A stretch of DNA of 64,000 bases from Scenedesmus sp. ARA3. Lineage: Eukaryota > Chlorophyta > Chlorophyceae > Sphaeropleales > Scenedesmaceae. Below the pieces are notes generated by a model. It did not search any database. It was not told the origin of the DNA and saw only the letters and a list, made by a program, of their open reading frames with translations. The position numbers were made by a program, and so were the translations under genes. Numbering within the stretch: position 1 is the stretch's first letter; every line of letters begins with the position of its first letter. Positions 54,801 to 64,000 of this stretch are shown piece by piece. Where the stretch lies: NCBI GenBank assembly GCA_004335835.1, contig RWJK01001782.1, positions 132,082 to 196,081 on the forward strand, in the 5' to 3' direction.

Positions 54801-57746
54801 CGCTGCACACAACTGTGTGCTGTGCCTGTTTAATGGTCCAGATTGTTCTGTTCTGTTGTCCCCACCATCATTTGCCGGTGCAAGCCTGCAGTTCTTTCTA
54901 GTTATCGGCTGGCGTATATTCACATGTTTCGCTTTTGGGTCATTATTTCGCTTGGATGTCGCTGGTTACGCTGTACTGTGTGCGTGCTGGTTTCATCTGA
55001 ACACCGTTGCAGGATGACGACAGCGATGACGACTGGAGCATGGGCAGCAAAAAAGGCAAGAAGGCAGCCAAGGGCGGCAGCAAGGCCGCAGCAGCAAAAG
55101 GCGGCAAGCCAGCAGGCAGCAGCAGCAGCGGAAGCGGCAGCAAGGGCGGCAGCAAGGGCGCTGCTGCTGCTGCTGCTGACAATGGCGGCTCTGCGCTGAG
55201 CGTGTCTGCGCTGACGGAGCTTGTGCTGGAGCTGCACCCTGACATGGAGGATGCAGGTGAGCTTTTACAAAACTTATTTACAAACTTTTATCTGGGCAGC
55301 ACAATCAATGCACAGCCACAGCTCTGCTTCTACCATTTGCAAGCACTGTTGCAGCCAGACATGTGGAATGTATGTTGGAGTTGCAGGTGAGACGAAGCGT
55401 CTAGTCTGGGCAGCACAGCCGATGCACAGCCACAGCTACAGCTCGTTCAACATCAGCAAGCACTGCCGCAGCCAAGCAACCAGGAGAGCGTGTCAAACCA
55501 TCATGCAGTGGCAGCGTGCAGCAGCTGCTGCAAACAGCCTGGTAGCACAAGCATCAAATTGCGTGCCTGGTGTCTGCTTGGAAGAAACATGCCATGTCGT
55601 TGCTGTAACACTGTCCTGTGTGCTGTCTGCCCTGCAGGCCCCAACGGCGGCGTGGCCAAGGCCATCGCCGAAACCATCCGCCCCGCAGCGCTGGCGGCCT
55701 ACCAGGAAGCCCTGGCCAGCGTGTTCACCAGCGGCGCGGAGGCGCGGCGCAAGGCCAAGGACGGCGCGCTGCGGGCGCTGGAGGAGGCGTTTGCGCTGCT
55801 GCAGCTGTACGAGCGCGGCTGCGAGCTGCTGCAGGTGTGTGATATGTTTGTTTTAGGTTTCGTGAAGCTGAGTTTAGCACACGTATGATATGCTTGTGGC
55901 GCAAAGCATTCATGCTTCTACAGCTACGCGCTGGAGGAGGCGTTTGCGCTGCTGCCGCAGGTGTGTGCGGATGTTTGGTTTAGGTTGCATGAAGCTTAGC
56001 ACACATTTGATATGCTTATGGCTCAAAGTACGCACGCTTCTACAGCCAGGCGCTGGAGGAGGCGTTTGCGCTGCTGCAGCTGTACGAGCGCGGCTGCGAG
56101 CTGCTGCAGGTGCGTAATATGTTTGTTTTAGGTTGCATGAAGTTTAGCACACGTATGATATGCTTATGGCGCAAAGTACGCATGTTTCTACAGCCAGGCG
56201 CTGGAGGAGGCCTTTGCGCTGCTGCAGCTGTACGAGCGCGGCTGCGAGCTGCTGCAGGTGCGTAATATGTTTGTTTTAGGTTGCATGAAGTTGAGCACGC
56301 GTATGATATGCTTATGGCGCAAAGTACGCATGTTTCTACAGCCAGGCGCTGGAGGAGGCGTTTGCGCTGCTGCAGCTGTACGAGCGCGGCTGCGAGCTGC
56401 TGCAGGTGCTGCGGGGTTGTTTGTTTTGAGATCATAATGTTGCGCGCACTTAGTATGCTTATATCTCAAACTACGTGTAATTCTAAACACAGATGACGGA
56501 TCAGAGCGCTGGAGCTGCGCATGCAGGATTTGGTGCAGTCGGTCTGTGTTGCAGGGCTGTGGCATCTGCAGTCACGTTCAGTGTGTGTGGCATTTTGCAG
56601 CGCAGCACACGAGCTGCAGCTTGAGCCGATGATCACGTTGTTTGCTGTGCACTTGGTTTACGTTCTGTTGCTGCTGCTGCTGCTGCTTGCAGGCGGACGA
56701 GGCTGTGCAGACAGTGATGCAGCGCCACCTGCTGCGCAGCACAGGCACAGATGCGCTGGACTGCCTGCTCAGCTGGTGCAAGTGGGAGTTTGGAGAGCAG
56801 GAGCCTCCCGCAGCAGCAGCAACAGCAGGCGAGGCGGCAGCGGCAGCAGCAGCAGTGGTCAGCTTCAGTAGTCCGGCTGAGCGCGCTGGTCTGGCGAAGA
56901 GTTTGCCGCCGGAGCTGGGGCAGCCGGTGGGGAAGGCGCTTGAGGCTGTTGGCGGGACAGATGTGCAGGTGCGCGCATGATGACATTAGACAACAGGCTT
57001 TGGAGCGGCATGTTGAGAGGTGTTACAGCTGCAACACTGCAGGCTTGCACTCCAAGCTTTGCAAGCTATGCAGCAATTGCGAGCTATGCAGCGAGCAAGG
57101 AAACAGCGCCTTTGCATCCTGCAATGCTCAAATGAAAGTCACAGATATTGTGGTTCTGCAACGTCAACGACATCTCATATGCAGAACATGACACAGACAC
57201 ATGCTCCTGTGGGGCGCGGCACCCATGACGACGTTGCTATGGCTCGAATGGTACCGTGATGAGACAGACACATGCACTTGGCGCTCAGTTCATGATGCAC
57301 TGTGCTGCTTGCAGGAGCTGCTGTCCCAGCTAGAGGCCGCTGGCGCCGAATGTGGCATGCGGCTGCGGCGCCTCGACAAAAAGTCAGAAAAGGCGCTGCT
57401 GGTGCAGCAGAAAGCACGCCTGCTGGGCCTGCTAACCCCCGAGCAGTCGCCTGCGGCAGTGCTGGCGCTGGCGCTGCCGCTGCTTGCGGTCAAAGCAGCA
57501 GGCAAGCTGGTCAACACGCCTGGCCGGGCGATTGGCGGCGTGCTTGCAGCGCTGCAGCCGCACTTGCAGGAGCCTGAGGTGGAGCTGATGCAGCAGTACC
57601 ATGCGCTGGTTGTTGAGAGCTTGCGGGCGCAGTCAAGCGGGGCTGGCGAGCAGCAGCAGCAGCAGCAGCAGCTAGAGGAGCAGCTAGCCGGGCTGACGCC
57701 CCGGCTGAAGGCGCTGGTAGGGATAGAGCCGGTGGCAGCCAAGTAG
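51821..57746 (+). CDS. UFL1: E3 UFM1-protein ligase 1 (UFL1)
   Basis: Nine exons: 51821-52105, 52533-52643, 53225-53714, 54092-54270, 54526-54732, 55013-55256, 55638-55834, 56693-56968 and 57315-57746; 806 aa, near the 794 aa of the human protein. UFL1 transfers the ubiquitin-like UFM1 to targets such as ribosomal protein uL24 at the ER. Recognisable blocks: RLSERNVVELIIKL and LLHTINGKEYITTDRLKVDI near the N-terminus; QESGVLSMADLAVTYSL; GRISG-equivalent GSTISGKLDAGLLYTPAYV; FWRQNGWVGYELVRKAGI; VSQAEAAVDEALRNGAWLDV; an acidic/lysine linker (DDDSDDDWSMGSKKGKKAAK) that precedes the C-terminal helical domain. Start MDMD is the first in-frame ATG before the conserved block. Introns 2 and 7 hold tandem copies of exon edges, and intron 3 ends in a CTG repeat. 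Confidence 0.94.
52845..53195 (+). repeat. Three upstream copies of the acceptor edge of UFL1 exon 3
   Basis: The exon start ESGVLSMADLAVTYSLNT (edge 53225) is preceded by copies starting at 52856, 52984 and 53100, spacings 128, 116 and 125 bp. Each has TTGCAG before it. The copies read ESGVLSMADLAATL, ESGVLSHAELAVTYSPNT and ESGVLSIAYLAVTYCL. Confidence 0.95.
55915..56405 (+). repeat. Tandem 60-nt mini-exon copies of the end of UFL1 exon 7
   Basis: The exon end ALEEAFALLQLYERGCELLQ plus donor (edge 55834) is copied with donors at 55960 (short), 56109, 56257 and 56405; the last three are 148 bp apart. Segments 56050-56109, 56198-56257 and 56346-56405 are each exactly 60 nt and stop-free. All three are preceded by TTCTACAGCCAG; the first two are followed by GTGCGT and the third by GTGCTG, so they could be spliced as phase 0 cassette exons. 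Confidence 0.95.
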
Positions 57747-58323
57747 CAGCGGTAGCAGCAGCGGGTAGCAGCATTGTTATTTAACTCATGTTTTGGAGGG
57801 TGCTTCTTCAGCTCACTGTGCATCATGCACATGATGTAGTGCTGCTAGCCAGCTACATCAGAATGACGCCTCATGCTGGTGCCACCCAGTGGGCAGTGCG
57901 GCCGTGACCACGGTTTGGTACTGCTGTCAAAGTCGCCTGGATACTCTTCTGTTAAAAGGTGTTTGATGATGCAGTTGAGCCCTGGGCAGCTGTTTGTCCC
58001 CAAGTTGCGAGATACACGTGATGGTGTACTGCTGGCAGTGCTGGGTTGTCATCCAGTCAGCACAACATGAGCTGGCACCTGTGACATGAGTACTTGTTGT
58101 AATTTTGTGGTGCCGTCGAAAACAACGAAGTCTTGTTTGCCGGTCACATGTAACGAACGCGAACGCACTCATTTGTACGCCTGCTTTGTGCCCGTGAACT
58201 GCTCCGAAAGTTCAAACCTCCTCAGCACTCTATCAAGCCTTTGTTGCAACCTCCCGCTGCTTTGAAAAAGCCATAAAGCAATACATATGTGCAGATCGAG
58301 CCAGATCAACCGAGGCTAGCACA
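57747..58323 (+). other. UFL1 3' UTR and propionyl-CoA carboxylase promoter region
   Basis: No additional gene. TGTAA at 58098-58102 is a plausible poly(A) signal for UFL1. The last 200 bp are relatively AT-rich and precede the next start codon. Confidence 0.5.
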
Positions 58324-61300
58324 ATGCTGAGCCAAACGATGTCACTCCTGCCCCTCTCGCACTCTGTGCTTGCAGCACTGGGCAGCAGTGGGCTGCCAAA
58401 ACTAATAGCATCGTCTGTAAGCGCGCTGCATGTGCGGTATCAGCACTCCGCAATCTCAGACGACGATGAACTGCCCGACTCCAGAGACAGGGAGCACAAG
58501 GATCCTAGGCTGGAGAAAATCGAAGCTATCCGGCAAAAGGCCATGCTGGTAAGTATCTCAGGGTAGTCGAACGGTTTTTACATCTGCTGCACAGCTGTTT
58601 TGTAAGCTGTGCATGTCCAGGCAAGCAGCAGCAGTAGCGCAGCAGGCGCATGCCTAGTCAGCGCAAGCAAATGTGCTGTCATGTGCAGGTGGTGAAACCT
58701 GTATCCTTGCATGACTGGCAGTTACAACGTTAGTTCCAGCAGTATTGCATGGATTGCTAAGCACACGGGCATGCGTTCACCAACATGCATGTGCGCATCC
58801 AGGCCACTACACTGCAAGAGCTCAGAAACAGAAACATATGCAGCGAAAGCAACCGGCCTGCCAGCCAGCAGCAGCTCAGCTGCACTTCCCCCGCATATCA
58901 GCAGCGAGCACGTCCCAGGTGCACCCTTCAACTCTGCACACAGACACATAACAACATCCTCCTCGCAACTGCATGCAGGGTGACGGCGAGAAGCGCATCC
59001 AGGTGCAGCACAAGAAAGGCAAGCTGACAGCATGCCTGCAAACACACACCCTAAACACACTGTTTTTGCAAATGCGCCTGCAGGGCGGTGGTGAGAAGCG
59101 CATCCAGGTGCAGCACAAGAAGGGCAAGCTAACTGCAATCATGCAAACACACACCCTAAACACATATTTCACCCACAACTGCCTGCAGGGTGGCGGCGAG
59201 AAGCGCATCCAGGTGCAGCACAAGAAGGGCAAGCTGACAGCAAATCTGTACACACACATGTAAACACCCTACACACACTTTTCTTCTCGCAACTGCCTGC
59301 AGGGTGGCGGCGAGAAGCGCATCCAGGTGCAGCACAAGAAGGGCAAGCTAACAGCAAGGGAGCGGCTGAGCGTGCTGCTTGACCCGGGGAGCTTCCTGGA
59401 GAGTGGCACCTTTGTGGAGCACCGCTGCAGGGACTTTGGCATGGACAAGACCAGCTTCAGCGGCGACGGCGTTATAACAGGTGCGGAGTGTGTTATATAA
59501 CAGTCGCATAGCATGTGTGGTAAGGCAAGCAGGGTTTTTTGGGGCTTTGGCGTGGACAAGACCAGCTTCAGCGGCAACGGCTTCGTAACAGGTGAATGCT
59601 GTTACAACATAAGCAGTGTTTGGGTAATGTTTGGCATGGACAAGACCAGCTTCAGCGGCGATGGTGTTGTAACAGGTGCGGGGTGTCATATAACATGTGC
59701 GTGGTGTTTTGTAACATGCGTGGTACGGCAGGCAGAGTTTGGGTGGACATTTGCATGGACAAATTTGGCTTCAGCACTGGCAGCATTGCGGCATGTCCAG
59801 GGTTGTACATGCGTGTTGTGAGACCATTGCAACAACTGGAAAGTGGGTGGTTGATATACGGCAGGGCTGTCCGCAAGTGCAGCCACGATGTACGGCAGCT
59901 GTCAGCAGGTGCAGCCAGGTGCAATGCAGCGCTGCCAAGCTGCTAGGAGTGAAGCTATGATGAGCTGTCGGGAGTGAAACTATGATTGCAGCACTACCGA
60001 GCTGTTAGGTGTGAAACTGAGATGGGCTCGTGATGTATACAATCCACTAGATCTGTGTACACAAGTCTAGTAGATTATATCCATCACCAGCTCATCACAA
60101 TTTCACTCCTAACATTTGGTAAGTGCAGGCTAGCTGAATCTGCGGAACTGGGGTAAATGCATAGCTACGCACCTCCACGCAAGCCATCATATGTGTACGC
60201 TGTCGCCATTTTGCTGCTGTGCAGGCAGCGGCCTCATTGCTGGCCGGCCAGTGTTAGTCTACTGCCAGGATTTCACCATGACACGTGTTTGCTGCTACCC
60301 GCTTCAACATGTTTTGTCTACATTGTTGTGTGTGTTCAAGCAGCGGCCTCATCGCGGGCAGGCCGGTGTTTGTCTACAGCCAGGACTTTACCGTGTATGG
60401 CGGCTCCCTCAGCAAGAGCCACGCCGCATGCCTGGCTGACGCCTGTACTCAAGATTTATGCTATTGTTATGCTGTTGCTGTGCAGGCAGCGGCCTCATTG
60501 CCGGGCGTCCGGTGTTTGTGTACAGCCAGGATTTCCCCGTGTACATGCCTGGCTGCCACTTGTTGCACTGTTTGTATTCTATACTCGCAGGCAGCGGCCT
60601 CATTGCCGGCAGGCCAGTGTTCGTGTACAGCCAGCACCTCACTGTGTGTGGCGCCTCCCTCAGTGAGAGACACGCCGCACGTCTGGCTGCTGCCTGTTAT
60701 AACGTGTTATGCTGTCGCCATCTGCTGCTGTGCAGGCAGTGGTTGAATTGCCGGCAGGCCCGTGTTTGTGTACAGCCAGGATTCCACCGTCTATGGCGGC
60801 TCCGTCAGCGAGAGCCACGCCGCCAAGATCTGCCATGCTGTTTTCATGCAGTCCAAGCACGCTTCAGGTTTTTAAAACTGCACCATGCCTGTTGTGGGCA
60901 GCAGCCTCATTGCCGGCAGGTGGATGTTCATCCACAGCCAAGAGGAAACCGTCCTTACGCGTTGCTGCCACCTGTCACTGCTGCTGTGCAGGCAGCGGCC
61001 TCATTGCCGGCAGGCCTGTGTTTGTGTACAGCCAGGATTTCACCGTGTATGGCGGCTCCCTCAGCGAGAGCCACGCCGCCAAGATCTGCCGGCTCATGGA
61101 CCGCGCCATGAAGGCAGGGGCGCCTATCATTGGCCTGAACGACAGCGGCGGCGCGCGTATACAGGAGGGCGTCATGAGCCTGGCAGGTGGGAGTTTTAGG
61201 TTTTAGGTTTGGTTTTAGGGTTTTACGAGTGTGGGCTACCCATCATTGGGCTGAACGACGGCGGCGCGGCGCGCATCCAGGAGGGTGTCATGAGCCTTGC

Positions 61301-64000
61301 AGGTGAGCGAGCTTTTGATGCTGATTTGAGAGTTTGTGTCGCTGCTCACACAAACACCTTGTCAACAAGGTGTTTTGCATTTTGTTTTGCAGGCTACGCC
61401 GAGGTGTTTCAGCGCAATGTTGATGCCAGCGGCGTGGTGCCTCAGATCAGCTGCATCCTGGGGCCCTGCGCTGCTGCTGATAGATACATGTAATGTCCAT
61501 TTTGTACTTCACAGGTCACGCTGAGTTGATCCAGCGCTGCGCGGACGCCAGCGGCGTGGTGCCACACATCAGCTCTGTTGCTCGCAGATGCTGTTCGTTG
61601 CATTCTGCTGCTTCTACTTGCGCAGGCTACACCGAGGTGTTTCAGCGCAACGTGAATGCCAGCGGTGTGGTGCCTCAGATCAGCTGCATCCTGCTCACAG
61701 CATCCTGTCAACACCATGCTTTACATAATGTTTTGCAGGCTACACCGAAGTGTTCCAGCGCAACGTGGACGCCAGCGGGGTGGTGCCCCAGATCAGCTGC
61801 ATCCTGGGGCCCTGCGCGGGAGGCGCTGTCTACTCGCCAGCACTCACAGACTTTGTGTTCATGGTGAGGGGGTCAAGGTTTAGCCTGAGCCGTTCAGGGT
61901 TCTGGATCTGTGCGTGGAGGTGTCTGAGTGACTTGGCCAGACCCAGAGTTTAGGATTGCAGCGTAGTCGTTTGCCTGAGCCAGGGCTTGCTCATCAATGA
62001 CGTGCATCAACCCTTTTTCAGCCAGTCAGGTACAGATGCGACCCACGTGTCAGCTCACCATTCCCAGAGTCTGCGCTCCTCCATGCATCTGCTGCTGCTG
62101 CTGCCGCTGCCGCAGGTGCGCAACAGCAGCTACATGTTCCTGACGGGCCCCGATGTGGTCAAGAGTGTGACCATGGAGGAGGTCACACAGGAGGAGCTGG
62201 GCGGCGCTGAGGTGCACACCACGCGCTCAGGTATCACATTATTATGCTAAAAAGGATTGCGCATGCACAGGGATAGGAGTAGGACACGTCTGAGCCTGTC
62301 GCTGCATGTGCATCTGTGGACAGTTGCAGGCTCACAATCGGCTGTGGTAGGTAGCAGGTGCATGCTGTTGCAGTCGATGCAGGGAGGTATGCCAGCACAC
62401 AAGACGAGCTGGGACGCGCCCCAGCTCAGCAACACAGCGGCCGCTGTCAACGGCAACCGCAGCGATAGCTGCTGGAAGGTATCTCTCAACAGCCCAGGAC
62501 CAGCAACGTATTTCAACAGCATATGGTGCGCTTCTGCTTCTGCTACTGCTGCTGCTGCTGCCAGGTGTGGCGCAGGGCGCGTGGGACAATGAGCTGGAGC
62601 TGCTGTCAGCAGTGCGGGAGCTGGTGACATACCTGCCCCTCAACAACAGGTGCGGCTGCAGCTGCATGTGCTGTGTCAGTGGCCTTGATCTCTCTCACTC
62701 CAGCAGAGGGTTTCTTGGTGTTTGTGCATGCTGCTTGTGCAGACGAGGGAAATCATTGCTGACACTGCGTGGGTGTGCTGCAACGGGATTACTCAGCACA
62801 GTGCTTGTAGCCCCAAGCCTGCATGTGCTGCGCCCTGCAGGGACAAGCTGCTACTGTACCTTTGATGTTGCTTTGCCACACACAATAACATGCAGCCATG
62901 CCATGTACATTGTGACCTGCAGAGACAAGCCGCCGCTGTACCCCAGCTCCGACCCTGATGACAGGCCCTGCCCCACGCTGGACCGCATCATCCCGGAGAA
63001 CGCAGAGGTGCGCTTCGCACAAGACTTGCTGGATTACTGAAGAATGCACGACTGTGTTATCTTTTATATAAGGGCGTCAAGGATAGCTGTGTATTGCTGT
63101 GGTCGCCACATTGGCAAAGTATTGCAGCATTGGGTGCTGCCGCCTAACAAGACACCATGCTGCCTTATCATCAAGCCCAACCGCCTCAAGCTGCCCTGCT
63201 GCCGCAGCTGTGCCGTGTTTCAGTCGCGCACTGTTGTGCTTTGCTGTGTCCTGCAGGTGCCGTATGACATGCGCGATGTGCTGGCAGAGGTGGTAGATGA
63301 CAGGTGGGCGGCCCTGCAGGGCCTTGCCCAACAATCGCATGCATGCCCAGCACTTGCACATGATAGCATACGGGTACAAAGTTGCTCAGTCACTCCCATG
63401 CGGCCTCGTGCAGTCACGCCACATGCACTCACACAAGGAGCAACCCCGTCTACTTTCAACACTGTGTGTGACATATATGTCAGGCTACATAGCCTGCATG
63501 TACTAGCTTGGCCGTCTCAGGCCTGTGCTGCATTGTTCAAGCTGCAACTGAAGGTGCTCCAGCTGTGCATGCCAGTGACGATGCAAGTATCGTCAATGCG
63601 GCACTCAAGAGCTGAAATCAGTTCGATTCATCGATGCCTCAAGTCCGGATTCTACCAACAAATGCATCCATGGTGCGCAGGTATGTGTTTGAGATGATCC
63701 CCGACTTTGCGCGCAACGTCATCAGCGGCTTCGCGCGCCTAGGGGGAGAGACGGTGGGCGTGATCGCCAACAACCCGCTCGTGCTGGCGGGCGTGCTGGA
63801 CATCGACGCCGCGATCAAGGCCTCACGGTGCGTTGACCAAGGTTAGACCAAGTATTTGACCACGTTTGACCACTGTGTCAGCTCAGCCGTACGCACAGTA
63901 CCCCCCGCCTGTGCTTGCTCGCACTGTTTGGGAACATGCTGTGTTACACGCTGGCTTGTCTAACAGCTCATGGGGTGTGTCCAGCAAGTAGACAACTTGC
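58324..64000 (+). CDS. PCCB: Propionyl-CoA carboxylase beta chain, mitochondrial (partial, runs off right edge)
   Basis: Exons 58324-58548, 59303-59480, 61002-61196, 61739-61863, 62116-62230, 62565-62649, 62923-63007, 63257-63303 and 63681-63827 give 400 codons before the window ends in an intron. The start [17 protein letters not shown] looks like a mitochondrial targeting peptide. Family blocks: [114 protein letters not shown], and [15 protein letters not shown]. In the family this carboxyltransferase subunit moves CO2 from biotin to propionyl-CoA, making methylmalonyl-CoA with the biotin-bearing alpha chain. The C-terminal quarter is missing. Introns 1-4 and 6 hold many copies of exon edges. 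Methylcrotonyl-CoA carboxylase beta is a less likely alternative. Confidence 0.93.
58979..59260 (+). repeat. Three upstream copies of the acceptor edge of PCCB exon 2
   Basis: The exon start [18 protein letters not shown] (edge 59303) is preceded by copies starting at 58979, 59084 and 59189, spacings 105, 105 and 114 bp. Each follows a CAG acceptor, and each then runs into ACACACCCTAAACACA-type intron sequence without a clear donor. Confidence 0.97.
59520..59795 (+). repeat. Two to three copies of the donor edge of PCCB exon 2
   Basis: The exon end [15 protein letters not shown] plus donor (59480) recurs with donors at 59591 and 59675; a more decayed copy is at about 59750-59795 ([10 protein letters not shown]). 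The first two keep ACAG|GTGAAT and ACAG|GTGCGG. Confidence 0.95.
60225..60960 (+). repeat. Six upstream copies of the acceptor half of PCCB exon 3
   Basis: The exon start [20 protein letters not shown] (edge 61002) is preceded by copies beginning at 60225, 60341, 60486, 60591, 60736 and about 60900. Spacings are 102-164 bp. Most follow TGCAG or CGCAG, and the copy at 60736 extends to SESHAAKIC. Several still have an open frame. Confidence 0.97.
61213..61303 (+). repeat. Copy of the donor half of PCCB exon 3
   Basis: The exon end ([20 protein letters not shown] plus donor, edge 61196) recurs with its donor at about 61302, reading [20 protein letters not shown] and keeping CAG|GTGAGC. Confidence 0.95.
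61385..61700 (+). repeat. Three upstream copies of the acceptor half of PCCB exon 4
   Basis: The exon start [20 protein letters not shown] (edge 61739) is preceded by copies starting at 61393, 61515 and 61626, spacings 122, 111 and 113 bp. All follow CAG; the middle one is the most diverged ([19 protein letters not shown]). Confidence 0.97.
62836..62870 (+). repeat. Short copy of the acceptor edge of PCCB exon 7
   Basis: CTGCAGGGACAAGCTGCTAC here resembles CTGCAGAGACAAGCCGCCGC at the true exon 7 start, about 82 bp upstream of it. Confidence 0.65.

Noticed and set aside
60225..60960. Reading the repeated [15 protein letters not shown] segments as successive real PCCB exons
   Set aside because: Most copies lack a donor or contain frame breaks, and family proteins have this segment once.

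Overview
The window is nuclear DNA of a GC-rich eukaryote, most likely a chlorophyte green alga (perhaps Sphaeropleales or a near relative; the rank is inference). The support is dense short introns, CAG/CTG triplet repeats everywhere, alanine- and glutamine-rich low-complexity proteins, and a plant/algal gene set. One run of 50 Ns (28487-28536) sits inside a CAG repeat. I see no rRNA, tRNA, CRISPR array or recognisable transposase or reverse transcriptase.

Layout. A huge F-box-like/LRR protein gene runs off the left edge on the minus strand (1-7130). It is divergent from the gene for spliceosomal U2A' (7604-10002, plus). Next on the plus strand come a secreted protein with a jacalin-like stretch (11082-13660), a secreted TIM-barrel glycoside-hydrolase-like protein (15276-18945) and an unassigned Gln-rich, probably membrane-attached protein (21625-24394). 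A repeat-rich stretch and two poorly resolved minus-strand genes follow (27134-28309, 28700-29911). The minus strand then carries glutamine:fructose-6-phosphate amidotransferase (32139-40027), two tandem intron-containing histone H3 genes (41536-42569, 43937-44919) and a DUF3700/TSJT1-like class II glutamine-amidotransferase-fold gene (46815-51371). The last is divergent from UFL1, the UFM1 E3 ligase (51821-57746, plus). The plus strand ends with the propionyl-CoA carboxylase beta chain (58324 to the right edge, partial). Exon-intron models were built by hand from splice sites, reading phase and family conservation; phases close exactly for all the named genes.

The genes are housekeeping and do not form a shared pathway or operon. 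The remarkable feature is the introns. In at least seven genes, exon edges (the last or first 20-100 bp of an exon together with its own splice site) have been tandemly copied into the adjoining intron, two to seven times, with a period of roughly 85-150 bp (often near 115). The copies keep recognisable coding sequence and often a good splice site, so each gene carries decoy or potential cassette exons. In UFL1 three copies are complete 60-nt, phase 0, stop-free mini-exons. In GFAT one such array has become a roughly 122-bp satellite of two alternating unit types. A second theme is that 3' splice sites are often built from CTG repeats ending in CTGCAG. The second H3 gene encodes an unusual histone with Leu11, His28, Ile35 and Arg122.
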